Below, piece by piece: positions 46,192 to 56,371 of a stretch of 64,000 nucleotides of DNA. This DNA is from Culex pipiens pallens (lineage: Eukaryota > Arthropoda > Insecta > Diptera > Culicidae). The stretch lies in contig NC_068937.1 in the NCBI RefSeq assembly GCF_016801865.2, positions 125,708,398 through 125,772,397 of the forward strand, in the 5' to 3' direction. The notes under the pieces were generated by a model. The model saw only the letters and a list, made by a program, of their open reading frames with translations. It was not told the DNA's origin and ran no database searches. Within the stretch, counting starts at the first letter, position 1. Every line of letters begins with the position of its first letter. Both the position numbers and the translations under genes were made by a program.

Positions 46192-46310
46192 TTGACTGCT
46201 TTTTCTGGGAGCAGCAGCTGGCGCACATCCCCGAGGGCCCCCTGCCCGGGCTTTGGTCAAGAAGTTCTGGGGAACGCCGAACCGGAACGCGCGCCGCGTT
46301 GACGACCAAG
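46192..46310 (+). CDS. Candidate internal coding exon, possibly frameshifted
   Basis: Preceded by an excellent acceptor (a 12-base T-rich tract then CAG at 46189-46191) and followed by GTAATC. Read with the phase left by 43266-43380 (G + TT), it encodes DCFFWEQQLAHIPEGPLPGL followed by WSRSSGERRT and GTRAALTTK with no stop. In the first 20 codons 18 third positions are G/C, a strong coding signal. From about 46252 the signal moves to the next frame (LVKKFWGTPNRNARRVDDQ), so either a single base is missing near the CTTTGG at 46249-46254 or the exon is decayed. I do not recognise the protein. Spacing to the preceding candidate exon is 2.8 kb. Confidence 0.45.
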
Positions 46311-47465
46311 GTAATCATAGACCTCGTGTGTTCCAAGGAATAGATGCAGAGCGAGCGAGCGAGGAAGCCAAAGGAAAGAGCCCGGGACGGTCGTATGTGC
46401 GTATGATGATTGAAATTGGATCGAAATTAAGTACGGTACGTGATTGCAGGGGATTACGGGGTGAATTGGCCGGGGTTTGGGGGGGAGGGGTACGAGGAGC
46501 GACGAATCTAGGCAAAGGGAGATAACGAGTGTATGAAAGATTGTGCGGAACGAACACGAAACAACGGCCATTGGACGGCGAAAAAAAAAGAGTATCAAGA
46601 GTGTATGTAGCGTTGGTATCAATTCCAGTTCTAGGCTGAAAGGTTCAATGGAACTGCGTTCGGACCGTGGACGGGAGGAACTCCGGAGGAAGATTGGCGA
46701 CGCAGTACTTCATACTCTAGTTTTTTTTTCGTTGTTGTTTCGCCTGGCACAGGCAATATTGATTTCATTTACATGAGCTAACAACATCCTGTCGTTAATT
46801 CAGGTAAAGTTGATTGGTTATAATAAAGGGCACTTTTGAAGCCTAGATAGAGCGAGCGAGGGACCCCGATTGGATTGGGTCGATGATCTGGAATGTTGGG
46901 TTGGGATGGAGTGTTGTACTTTCCGGCGCAAAAAAGGGGGACAGGAATCGATCGATATAACTGCTTCCAAGAACGGGTCATTAGGTTTGTTGAAATTTAC
47001 TGCTAATTAGCCTGAAACGTACACAAAAGTACCACCCCAAGCAATAGATTAACGTCTAACCTCGCCGTTCTAGCGAGCGATTTCCTTGCCCGAAGGTGCC
47101 CAATCTAGTAGGCTACCGAGGGACCTCAGCAAGCCGTGACTTCAACACGATCTCACCGAGCGGCGACTTGGATTCGAAGGTCGCCTACTTGTCCGACATG
47201 AACTTCGTCGTCGTCGTCGTCCGAGCCCAAACCAATCGGATAATTTAATAAAGCTTGTTTGGTTGAAAAATTTAGATTGACTAATGTCAGCGACGGCATA
47301 AAATATGGTAATTTATTGCGCGAGCCGAGCGTTGCTAAATTGCGATCAAACGGCGTGGGAAAAGCCTTGGCCGGTGCGTCGAGCAGCCATCAATCACGGC
47401 GCGGAGTGAAAGGTTTCCCGATCACGGACGTCGGACTTGAGGTACCTCGCGAGGAAAGAAGATTT
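46311..47465. other. Unique DNA downstream of candidate exon
   Basis: GC-richer DNA with GAGCGAGCGAG and GGACCTC-type clauses. A diverged extra copy of the CGGACTTC/GGTACC block of the three-copy element lies at 47415-47455 (CACGGACGTCGGACTTGAGG). No further exon with paired splice sites was identified. Confidence 0.35.
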
Positions 47466-47755
47466 GCTTCTCTATTACGGACGTCAAAGTTAAGGTACCT
47501 CTGGAGGTACTTTGACAAAATTGATTTTTTTTTGTTCCTGAATTATCTGGGTAAGTACGTAACCGTTGCCGATGGAACTCCTCTTGGTAAGTACAATCTG
47601 TCAAATCATCTGTCAACTCTGTCACTTTAGCGGATACGATTCAGTAGTGACTAAAGTCCGTAGGGATTACTGCTGACCTGGTCACTACTGATTTGTCATC
47701 CCGCCTGTCAGCAGCTCAATCCGAGCGAAATCATTCCTGTTTGTGATGATTTCCC
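47466..47755 (+). repeat. Donor/hairpin element, copy 1
   Basis: Contains in order: CTTCTCTATTACGGACGTCA with AAGGTACCTCTGG; GGGTAAGTACG (47549); TTGGTAAGTACAA then CTGTCAAA; and the hairpin GAAATCAT-11-ATGATTTC at 47727-47753 with loop TCCTGTTTGTG. About 100 bp of extra sequence (TAGTGACTAAAGTCC and GTCACTACTGATTTGTC) lies between the CTGTCAA block and the hairpin, absent from the other copies. Function unknown. Confidence 0.75.
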
Positions 47756-48780
47756 TCTGCGAACTGCCCTGTCCTTCGGCGTGAGTTCCCTCAAAATGGC
47801 GCACGTCGACGTCAATCACCTCCACCTCTCTTTCAACGACGCTTCCTACACGTTGACGCTGATACCTTGCTGTTTCAGAACATTGGCCCCTGGAAGACGA
47901 TAAAAATTAAATCAGCAATTACTCAACACGATCAACTCAAAACCGCAGCCTCACCGATGACGACGATCATCATCCTTGTCCTGGCGTTCCTGGAGCCCTG
48001 CCCTGATGGACATGATCTTCGATCACAACTTCGATCGCGTGTAGTGCGCAGTCGACAAACACGCACCTGCCCGGCTTTTTTTTCGCTTCTCGCGAGACCT
48101 GCAGACATTACGGCCTTACACGCGGGTACGAAATTACCGGTTGATCATTATAGCTTCTCGGGCAAGACCCCAAGACCAAAGTCAAGTACATATCATAAGG
48201 GAGGTAAAAATAGATAAGCTCGATTTTCGTCGTCAAGTCCGTGGACTTGGCCGTGGAGGAGAGTGCGAAAAAAACTCGATTGACTACTCGCAGAACTTGC
48301 CGAAGCGAGCGAGCAAAAGGCATCGAACTCGACGAACATACGCGATCTTTCGGAGCAGCCAAAGTTCCGACCCAAAATGGCGTCGTCCAAACCACGTGCC
48401 CAACCAGAAAAAATCCCCCCTTCTTGTGACTAATCGTTCGAACGCGATAAATTTACGCTTTTACGACCAAGTGACTCACGATGGAGATGCGTCCAGAGTC
48501 GTCGCCTTAACTTATGGGCACGAGATGGAAATAAATTTCGAAGCATTACGTAGAGGAGGGCGCGCTAAGGACGAGAAATGAAATTCTCACCAGCTAAGTG
48601 CAATATGGCGGCGTCCAAAACAGTTTATGAAGCGTAAAAGTGATTTTTTTAAAAGAATCATTTGTCCAACTCGCGGTGCCAAATGGGAACGCTGAACTGT
48701 GGAACGTGGTCTGCTGAAGGATTTGCAATAAGGAGCTGGTCACATATTACGGTTTTAATTTAAATCTGCATTAACGGATA
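47756..48780. other. Unique GC-richer DNA, no supported exon
   Basis: An acceptor-like TGCTGTTTCAG (47868-47878) precedes a long plus frame (to 48217), but its composition is not coding-like and no donor follows. Two phrases ATGGCGTCGTCC and ATGGCGGCGTCC at 48376 and 48606 recall each other. Possibly intronic regulatory sequence. Confidence 0.35.
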
Positions 48781-50580
48781 TTAATATTGGTTACCAATGC
48801 TTTCGTGGTCACCCATCAGTAGATCAAGATTTTCTAAGACATCTATGTCCGCGGGCTACCAGAGCTTTTGAAAATCTGCTACCAATAAACGTTTTTCAAG
48901 TCTCTGACAATGGTTACCGATTAGGGTTACCAATGATCATTGTGAAAATATCTTCTGTCGCTGTTCTAGTTTTTATAAATCTTACCTCTCAAATTTCCAC
49001 TCCCCATTTCCTGGAATCACCGATCAGCCCTAATTGATCGACCATTTTAAATCGCCAATTTCAATCACTTCGATTATTGCACCATTACGGAAACAATTCC
49101 TGTGAAGCTCACTTGTTTTTGTTTTATTAACTCCCGGTTACTACAGTTCCATTCGGGATTTTTATTGTCGCCCCCCAAAAGCCTTCCCAGAAAAATGGGA
49201 TAATTCAATTGGGATCAAGCCGAAAATTTAATTTTATTATTATAATCATCGCGCCATCACACTTTACACTGGGCCACCTTTATCTCGTGAGGCCGTACGT
49301 GTGCCAGCACACCAACCCGCTCCCCCCAACCCCTCTACTGTTTGTGAGAATAAACCCAATTGGGTGATGTAAATGTTTTTATGAGACACCCACAATCCCC
49401 CGCCCCCACTGTGGTGCTATTTTTCGGTGGCTCCCCGAAGGTATTTGGGTTTGATGTCAATCGGGGTGATTTGGCGAGTGTTGGTAACCTCCTATCAGTT
49501 CTAGATGAATCTGTAGCAAGGATGCTACCACGATAAAATTGGTAACCAGGCGTGAATTATTGGTCATCTTGGTATGCTAGCAATGCCATAGACCAGAAAA
49601 CAATTTTGGTAGCAAATCAGGTTGATCAAAAGACGATTGGTAGCAACATACTAAAACTAAGACATATGGTAGCCTACCAGGATTACCAAAAAACGATCAA
49701 AATACCATTGGTTGCCAGACAAAAGATCAGAAAACGCTTGTTACCATATCAGGATGACCGAAAGAATATTGGTAGCGATGTAATGAAAATTATTGGTAGC
49801 AAATAAATATGTCTAAGAGAGGTAGAAAACCATCATGCCTTTTTTAATCCATTGGTAACTATTATTTTATTGGTTTCTGGTCAAATTACACAAAAGAGCT
49901 GGCCACGAATATTGGTAGCAATTTCACTCCATTTGAATCAAACCAGCATGACCAGAACCAAGTCAAGGCGACTAGAAGCTCATTGGTAGCTGAAAAGCAT
50001 ACCAAAGTTCAAAGGTGCGCATTGGTTCCAGAATTTATTGTTGCCGCTTTTGCATTGGTAGCAAGACATTAAGACTCGACAAAAATTAACAGCATATCAG
50101 GAAAGTGTAATTATATAACCACAACAAAATTGGTAGCACTCCAGGATGGTCAAATGACTATTGGTAGCAAGACAAAATGACCAGATATTATTGTGTATCA
50201 TATCAGGATGACTGACTATTGGTAGCGAGGAAAAGTTGAAATTATTTTCAGCAAAACCATAGTCTAACAGTGGTAGCAAACCATCATTATCAATCTAAAA
50301 CTATTGGTAACCATTATGTCATTAGTCATAATAAACAGTATAATTGGTATTTTACCAGCGAACTATTTGTATAATAATTAAAATTGTTTAAGATTTAATG
50401 CTCCCTGATGAGTTGGTAGCCAATCGAAATGATCATTAAGGTTTGTTAGTTGGTAGCTATTGACTATGCACCATAGTAAACCTTTAATCTGTGTTGTCTT
50501 ACTGAAACCATAATCAGCCCCGGGATCATTGGTAACCAAGTGGTAGCCAAGTCAACCACTTTGATAGCAAACCGAGACGA
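48781..50580 (+). repeat. Dispersed TTGGTAGC motif region 2
   Basis: About 12 exact TTGGTAGC copies and several near matches, on the plus strand, mainly at 49590-50470. Here the unit is clearer: GATTGGTAGCAA, then ATCAGGATGACCA, then AAAAGACG, near 40-45 bp. At 48785-48935 the motif also occurs in the other orientation (CTGCTACCAATAA). 49020-49480 is mostly free of it and holds A/T-rich and C-rich unique DNA. Confidence 0.75.
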
Positions 50581-51391
50581 AGGCTACCGTTGTAATGTTA
50601 TCATTTGACAACCGTCAACAACTCCCAAATTGCCCGTTTCGCGAGATTTTGGATCTTCCACCCGCGCTACCAGCCAGTGCCGTGTGTGATAATGGGCACC
50701 GATTCTGGTGCGGTGATGAAGTTTTATTGAGCGGTGATAATCGGTTTACGAGCGCGGGCGTCGATGGCTGGTTTTTGGGGGAGGCGGTGGATGTGTGGGT
50801 TTGTTTACATGTGTGTGTGTGTGTGTGTCGACGATAGGTTTCGATATAGTGGTTGACCGGCTTTGCGGTGACCGGGAGGTGGTTTTTGTCTGTTTTGCCA
50901 GTTTTTCGTGTGAAAAGTGGTGGAGTTTCGAGCACTCGAAATCAATTGGATTGATTAAAGTTAATTGGAGAAGTGGTTTAATTTTTTTTAATTTTGAGTA
51001 AACTGTGAATAAGTGGAGGATAAATGACGAAAAGTGGCAGCCAAATGTTTGAGTAGCTCTAGGCTTGCTGGGAATTGTTTTTTGACGCGTGATTTTTGCG
51101 CACACTAGCAGTAAACGCCAAATAATTATGAAAAAGGTGGCAAATTGCGAATTTTTCGCCTCCTTAAATTCAACTGCTGTGCACCATCCCTATCTTCTCC
51201 ACTGGGCGCAAAATATCGTACAATAATCATTCCAATAATGACGATAATAACAGTCGGATGGGTAATGTTTTTCCTATTTTCCGTGCTCCTCCGGGAGCAC
51301 TAAGGAACCATTATCGTCTTGGTAGTGGTGCTAGGACACTGAAGAAAAAATGCAACATCTTACTTGACGTTTATTGTAGTTTTGAAAATCA
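50581..51391. other. Unique GC-richer DNA, no supported exon
   Basis: Contains a (GT)n tract at 50812-50829. Long frames on both strands at 50595-51105 are not coding-like. The region after 51180 leads into copy 2 of the donor/hairpin element. Confidence 0.35.
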
Positions 51392-51605
51392 CTTCTCAAT
51401 TACGGACTTCAACATCGAGGTACCTCTGGCATATGTCTACTATGGTTTTGAAGTATCATCAGGTAAGTGTTTAAGTGTATTTTTAAGAGGTGAGTTTCCT
51501 GAGAAACGCTAACTGGTAAGTATTGAACTGTCAAATTAAGTCGTCAAAATCTGTCAATTAAGCACTAGAGTGAAATCATTCCTGTTTGTGATGATTTCTC
51601 TTGGT
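51392..51605 (+). repeat. Donor/hairpin element, copy 2
   Basis: Same order as copies 1 and 3: CTTCTCAATTACGGACTTCA with GAGGTACCTCTGG; AGGTAAGTG (51460-51468); CTGGTAAGTATTGAACTGTC; and the hairpin GAAATCAT-11-ATGATTTC at 51572-51598. A frame across the first block reads FSITDFNIEVP, also partly readable in copies 1 and 3 before they hit stops. Confidence 0.75.
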
Positions 51606-52276
51606 TAAAATTCTCATTATTGACAACAAATCGAAACGACCATTTCCCACCGTGCACGCCGCCAAACGTCCAACAGGAAGACCTCGAAAATGGATGGTGG
51701 AAAGAAATATCAACGATCAATTTGCACAAAATAATAACCGCTTTGGTACTTCTCGTTCCCCTTTCCTACCATCACCGCTGATATGCCAACAGAAATGGGT
51801 TTCCGAAGTGCAACAGGCTCCATCTCGCGGAAAGGTGCAGTAAGGCAAGCAGGCCATGAACACGCGGGCGAAACAGAGAACAACGCTCGGAAAAGACAGA
51901 GACAGCGTCAGGCAAGTTAGCCGCGATCCAAGTAGGCGAACTTGGTCTATGATCTTCAAGTAAGGGAGCGAGGAGCAAGAGGTGGCGGCAATGGCAATGA
52001 GCTTCTGTTTGGTGCTACCGTTTGCAGCAGGTCGGTTCTGGAGCACCGTCGAGGAGAACACCACGACTCTCACTCTGTGATTGCAGGTGCACCAGCTGCT
52101 GCACTTGCTGGAACAACCCTAGCCGGGGGGCGTTGATTGCGTTTTGTTATTGTTTTGATGGAGGCCACCTGATGGAGAGTGCGGGGTAGCTTTTTTAGCG
52201 GGATTCTTCCGATGGGATAACGGTTGTAATCGATTGAGATTCGCAGAATCGATCAATTTTGATCAAAATTGATTGT
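51606..52276. other. Unique DNA between element copies 2 and 3
   Basis: Includes an acceptor-like GTGATTGCAG at 52077-52086 followed by a short frame, but no coding signature beyond it. The sequence GATCAATTTTGATCAAAATTGAT at 52249-52271 is a strong A/T palindrome. Confidence 0.35.
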
Positions 52277-52490
52277 GCTTCTCTATTACGGACTTCAACA
52301 TTAAGGTACCCCCTAGAGTTTTGCTGATTTAGTTGATACATCAGGAGCAACATTCGGTAAGTTTTTAAGTGTATAATAAGTGAAAAGAGAACATCTAAAC
52401 TGGTAAGTACAAAACTATATAACCTGTCTGTCAAACTGTCAAAGAAATCACTGGAGTGAAATCATTCCTGTTTGAGATGATTTCTCTCGA
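52277..52490 (+). repeat. Donor/hairpin element, copy 3
   Basis: CTTCTCTATTACGGACTTCA with AAGGTACCCCC; CGGTAAGTTTT (52354); CTGGTAAGTACAA; CTGTCAAACTGTCAAAG; and the hairpin GAAATCAT-11-ATGATTTC at 52458-52484, loop TCCTGTTTGAG. The stem is unchanged while the loop has one substitution. Confidence 0.75.
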
Positions 52491-53540
52491 GTGTTCAAAA
52501 TATCTTTTCCGACTAACAGCCTTCAAACAAAGCATCCCTTTTTGTAAATTCCTTCTCCAAACTACCAGTACATTTTCCAAGCATTTTTTCCTTCATCTTA
52601 ATAATTTTTATGTAATTCTACCACCCTTCCCTTCCCCTCCCAACCCTTTTCCTCCCACTCACCCCGTTTCCTGTTTCCGTCTACACTGAGGCCAGCAGCA
52701 AAAAACGAAAACCCTTCCAGAGTCAGTGTTTTTTTCTCTGCCGGAAAACCGGACCGAGGAAAAAAACAGCGCTCAGCCTTTTTCCGCAACCATCTTGCAA
52801 GAAAATTTGTATGCAAATGTCGTGTGTTGCCTTGCCGGGCGCATCTCGAGCCTTGGAGGTGAAAAATGATTTTATTTTGCGGGAAATCCTGAGCTGAGAT
52901 ATTTCAATTTTTGTCCCTAGCCCTGCCCGGGGAACACGTTGTTTGCGCAACTTTATAACGTGAGTTTTGTTTTTGTTCCGGAAAAGGTAGCAAAAGCGGC
53001 CTTTGATATTGGATCCAACGTGGCGTGATTCTTTTTTAAGGTTGTCTTATGCACAAGAAGCAGCTCCAATATTTAGTGCATCCTGGGCGAAAGAAGCAAA
53101 AAAAAAATGTCCGAAGACCGGGCCCGAGCAAGAAATATAAAAATTAGTCCATAGATAACGAAGGAAAATTATATTCTTTTTGCCTGCTAGTTGGAAGGCG
53201 GCTGAGAGGACAAGACTCTTTTTTTGCTAGTTTTCGCCTGCGCAATTGGGAGAGCGTTTTTTGCGACGTTTTTGAGGAAGGGAAGCTGAGAAAAATAAAA
53301 TTTAGCGTTTTTACGCGCAAAATAGCATTTACTTTGGCTGATTATTTGCCATCAGCAAGCAACGCGGATTTCATTTAACAATTTGTTAGATATTATAAAA
53401 AAAATGTTTTTAGTTGGTGCTTAAAATTGAATGAATCTATGAAATAATGAAAACAATTGCAAAAAAATCCAAACATTATACCTAATTTAAAAATATGTCA
53501 CGATTTTTCATTTATTTTTATGTGTTCACAAATTAAATTA
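52491..53540. other. Unique then A/T-rich DNA, no supported exon
   Basis: 52600-52900 has C-rich and A-rich patches; 53140-53540 becomes A/T-rich towards the MITE at 53541. No supported gene. Confidence 0.4.
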
Positions 53541-54247
53541 GGGGGAGAGAGGGTAATATGCACCCAATAAGGGAAAACTGTGATTTCTCAACCATTACAT
53601 CATTACTGTGGAAGAATTTTGTTCGATGGTCTAAAACAACTTTTATTCTTCGTCATCCATGTGAAAAAAGTCTTAAAAAACCTCAAAATTGTTCGAAAAT
53701 ATCAAATTTTTAAAAACATTTTTGATTTATTTCAAACAACCATGCGGGGCATTATGCACCGCAACATTGGGGCAAAATGCACTACAACAACGTGGCAAAA
53801 TGCACCACAACATGGGGCAAAATGCACCGGGTAAAAGCAGTTTTCACTAGTTACCACTAGATGACACCACTGTTTTTACAAAGGAGCTTCACAGCGGTGC
53901 ATTTTGCCCCGACCACGCTTTTTGCAGAAAATTTAATTAAAAACGCATTTTACTATATACCTCAACACTTACAATAACAATAAATGCTTTTTATATTGTC
54001 CAAAAATCATAATGAAAGTTCAATGAAAATTAGATGAAAACACAACATTTTAAAGTTTTGCAAATAACTTAAGCTGTTTTTTATACTACGATGCTCAATT
54101 TTTTCCAGCATGGTTTAGCAATGTTAAGCTTCCAATTTCTGTAACTTTTTCCCCGAAATAATCTTCCAAATACCGAGAAAAGCAGGGGGTGCATTTTGCC
54201 CCGGGGGTGCATTTTGCCCCGGGGGTGCATATTACCCCCTCTCCCCC
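53541..54247. mobile_element. 707-bp MITE with GGGGCAAAATGCACC motif clusters
   Basis: The ends are GGGGGAGAGAGGGTAATATG and the complement of GGGGGAGAGGGGGTAATATG, with TA at 53539-53540 and 54248-54249. Next to each end the motif GCAAAATGCACC (or its complement GGTGCATTTTGC) is repeated: three to four copies at 53750-53835 and an 18-bp tandem (CCGGGGGTGCATTTTGCC) at 54180-54225. Such subterminal repeats commonly serve as transposase binding sites. The paralogue at 27540-27560 lacks the insertion at the matching place. No transposase is encoded. Confidence 0.85.
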
Positions 54248-54249
54248 TA

Positions 54250-55439
54250 ACTCTCTACAACCCAACCACGTATCTAGACGGGCTTCGATCAAAAGATCCG
54301 TCTCGTCGTCAAGAATCAATTTTTTAACCAATTTTTGATCTTCAAAAAGCAATGGCACGAAGAACTTTTAAAATTTTGGGTTTGACTTGTATAAAACAAA
54401 ATGGCAAATGTTTAAAAAATGTCATTTTTCAGGGGTCAACTTTGGTCGTGTTTTTATCAATATTTCCTATATTTTAAGCAAAAATAAGTATGTAGTAACT
54501 CTTGTAATGTCCCAGACTATGACTCTACGTTTTTCAACAATTTAAATGATAATGGTACAATTTTATAGCCAAAAATGTGAAAAATAAGCAAACCATTTCA
54601 ACAGTGTCATAACAAATATTTAAAATCAGAAAATGGCAAACCAACTACTATCAGAAAAAGATATAAACTAAACAATTTAAAACATAAAACAAGTTAAGAA
54701 AAAAAAATCGTGAAGCAAATTCAAAATGATCTCCGGAAACAAAGGAAAATTGAAAAAAAATCGAAAAAAAATATTCAATATTATATATTTTTTTAATTCT
54801 ACTGTTTAGGCTGGTACACATTCTATTTAATGTTTTTGTCCCTCGCTTCTCGGCATGGTCGAGAAAGGGGCAAATAAAAAGAAAAAATTCAAGCTGATTT
54901 CACAAAATTTTAAAGCAAAAAGTATCACAAAATGCTTAATAGGTTACAACAGTTATGCAACCATCTAAACTTTGTAAAATTTCAATGAATTTATACAAAA
55001 TTCAAATTCAAAATATGCAAAACAGTTCAAAAGTGCCATTTCTGTTTAAAAATATGAGAAGAAACGTCATACAATGTATTTGAGGATTTTTTCAAGAGCA
55101 AAATTTGAAATAGCAATACTGCCCATGTTCACATAAATGTCCTATATGCAAAAACAGCAAGCTGAGAAAAACGCAAGGGAAGTTTGTCCCACACATAAGG
55201 CTACGTGTTAAGTTTTCACGAAAAAACAGGATTTCCTCTTGATTTCTAGAACAAAGTACTGGATGTTTTAGGCTCTTTTGAAAGAGCAAACGATTTTGAA
55301 CAAAACTGCATCAATAACTCAAAAGTGATGAAAATGCATATGGGATATTTATGCGATCATGGGCAGAATAGCCTTTTTATATATTTCTAATCTACTTTAA
55401 CAAATTCAAATTACATGATTTGAGAAATTTTAAACGCTG
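54250..55439 (-). repeat. Inverted copy of the 26.9-27.6 kb repeat, plus A/T-rich DNA
   Basis: In reverse, 54255-54620 aligns with 26940-27560 without the SINE (shared CATAGTCTGGGACA, GATCGAAGCCCGTCT and GTTGGGTTGTAGAG). 55110-55250 is a direct copy of 33440-33580. The remainder is A/T-rich with no exon. Confidence 0.75.
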
Positions 55440-55689
55440 AACGGCCCGAGCGGTTTAGGCTTTCAGGATTTTTGTGATATTTACTTGTAGAGTCAAAACA
55501 GATCAGTAAACTTCACTTATCTGTATATTACACTTTTTAAAGATTACATTTTTGCGGTAACACTCTCAACTTTTACGCGCACGATCACATCACTCAACTA
55601 TTTGTTGCTAATTTCATTAAGACCTTCGTCGAGCCAATTCTCTACGTTGAAGCCAGACTTGTCCTCCAGACCTCTTCGCCGAGCCATGC

Positions 55690-55925
55690 CAGACCCCGAA
55701 CTCCTAAGTCCCGGGTGGACTCTTCACGGCGGCTAAGTCCCGGCGGACTCTTCACAGCGGCTAAGTCCCGGCGGACTGCGGCCTCCACCGCTAAGTCCGG
55801 CTGGACTGGGGCCTCTGCTACTGGTGGCTGCTGGCGGGTCCGGCTGGTCTGGGGCTTCTTCAGGATCTGGAACTGGACTGGGCTTGAACTGGCTGGAACT
55901 GACTGGAACTCACTGGAACTAACTG
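55690..55925 (-). repeat. Short tandem repeats downstream of the LTR start site
   Basis: Just after the initiator, a ~10-bp unit AGTTCCAGTC is repeated four to five times (55868-55922). Further on, a 27-28 bp unit containing CCGGGACTTAGCCGC and GTGAAGAGTCC occurs about three times (55700-55775). These belong to the transcribed LTR leader and give its Pro/Arg-rich spurious frames. Confidence 0.7.
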
Positions 55926-55954
55926 CCCTCCTCAAGAATTTTGGGGTTTTTATA
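55919..55954 (-). promoter_or_regulatory. LTR core promoter: TATA box and initiator
   Basis: TATAAAAACC begins at 55954 on the minus strand, and GCAGTTAG, an arthropod-type initiator, lies about 30 bp downstream, the usual spacing. Transcription would start at about 55924 in this LTR. Confidence 0.6.
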
Positions 55955-56371
55955 GTCAGTCCCCGAAAACTCTACTAAATTTTGTTCTACTAAAAGTGGT
56001 CCGTTTCGATGAGAAGCATCGATGAACCTCATGAATTAAATTATGCAGACCTCTGCAATTCTTCATGACTTTCCGTATGGTGTAGTGAGTACACCTCAAA
56101 ATCGGAAGTCATGGGTTCGAACCATTGTCGTGAAACTTTAAATTATGTTATTGGAATATCAAAATTATGTTCCTAAAACATTCTCAAAAATGTTGGTCAA
56201 TAATGAGAAGGTCGAATTCTCCATTGAACAAACATGCCAATGAATTTGGTTAAGCCACACCCTCAATTTCCCCTGTGTAATAACATCGCACATTCATAAT
56301 TGAAAGCTTAACCATTTTTTTTATTGCCTAACAATTGGCGAAATTTAATAAAGGGCTTTTCAGGTGAGGAT

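Noticed and set aside
47867..48217. Plus frame after TGCTGTTTCAG
   Set aside because: Composition is not coding-like and there is no paired donor or recognisable domain.
43945..50580. CRISPR-like array of TTGGTAGC
   Set aside because: Core only 8 bp, irregular spacing and eukaryotic context.
51462..51467. Recursive splice site (AG/GTAAGT) in element copy 2
   Set aside because: No pyrimidine tract precedes it and copies 1 and 3 lack the AG.
52077..52250. Possible exon after GTGATTGCAG
   Set aside because: One frame stops after about 12 codons, the others show no coding composition, and no donor follows.
47727..52484. C/D-box snoRNA reading of the hairpin (GTGATGA as C box)
   Set aside because: Copy 3 has GAGATGA and no suitable D box with terminal stem is present; the hairpin explanation fits better.
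55642..55935. Pro/Arg-rich 97-residue frame
   Set aside because: It is produced by short tandem repeats downstream of the LTR start site.
56090..56150. tRNA-like TATGGTGTAGTGAGTACACC with GGGTTCGAACC
   Set aside because: Box A and box B words are present but no tRNA stems form; may be a SINE remnant, not enough to call.
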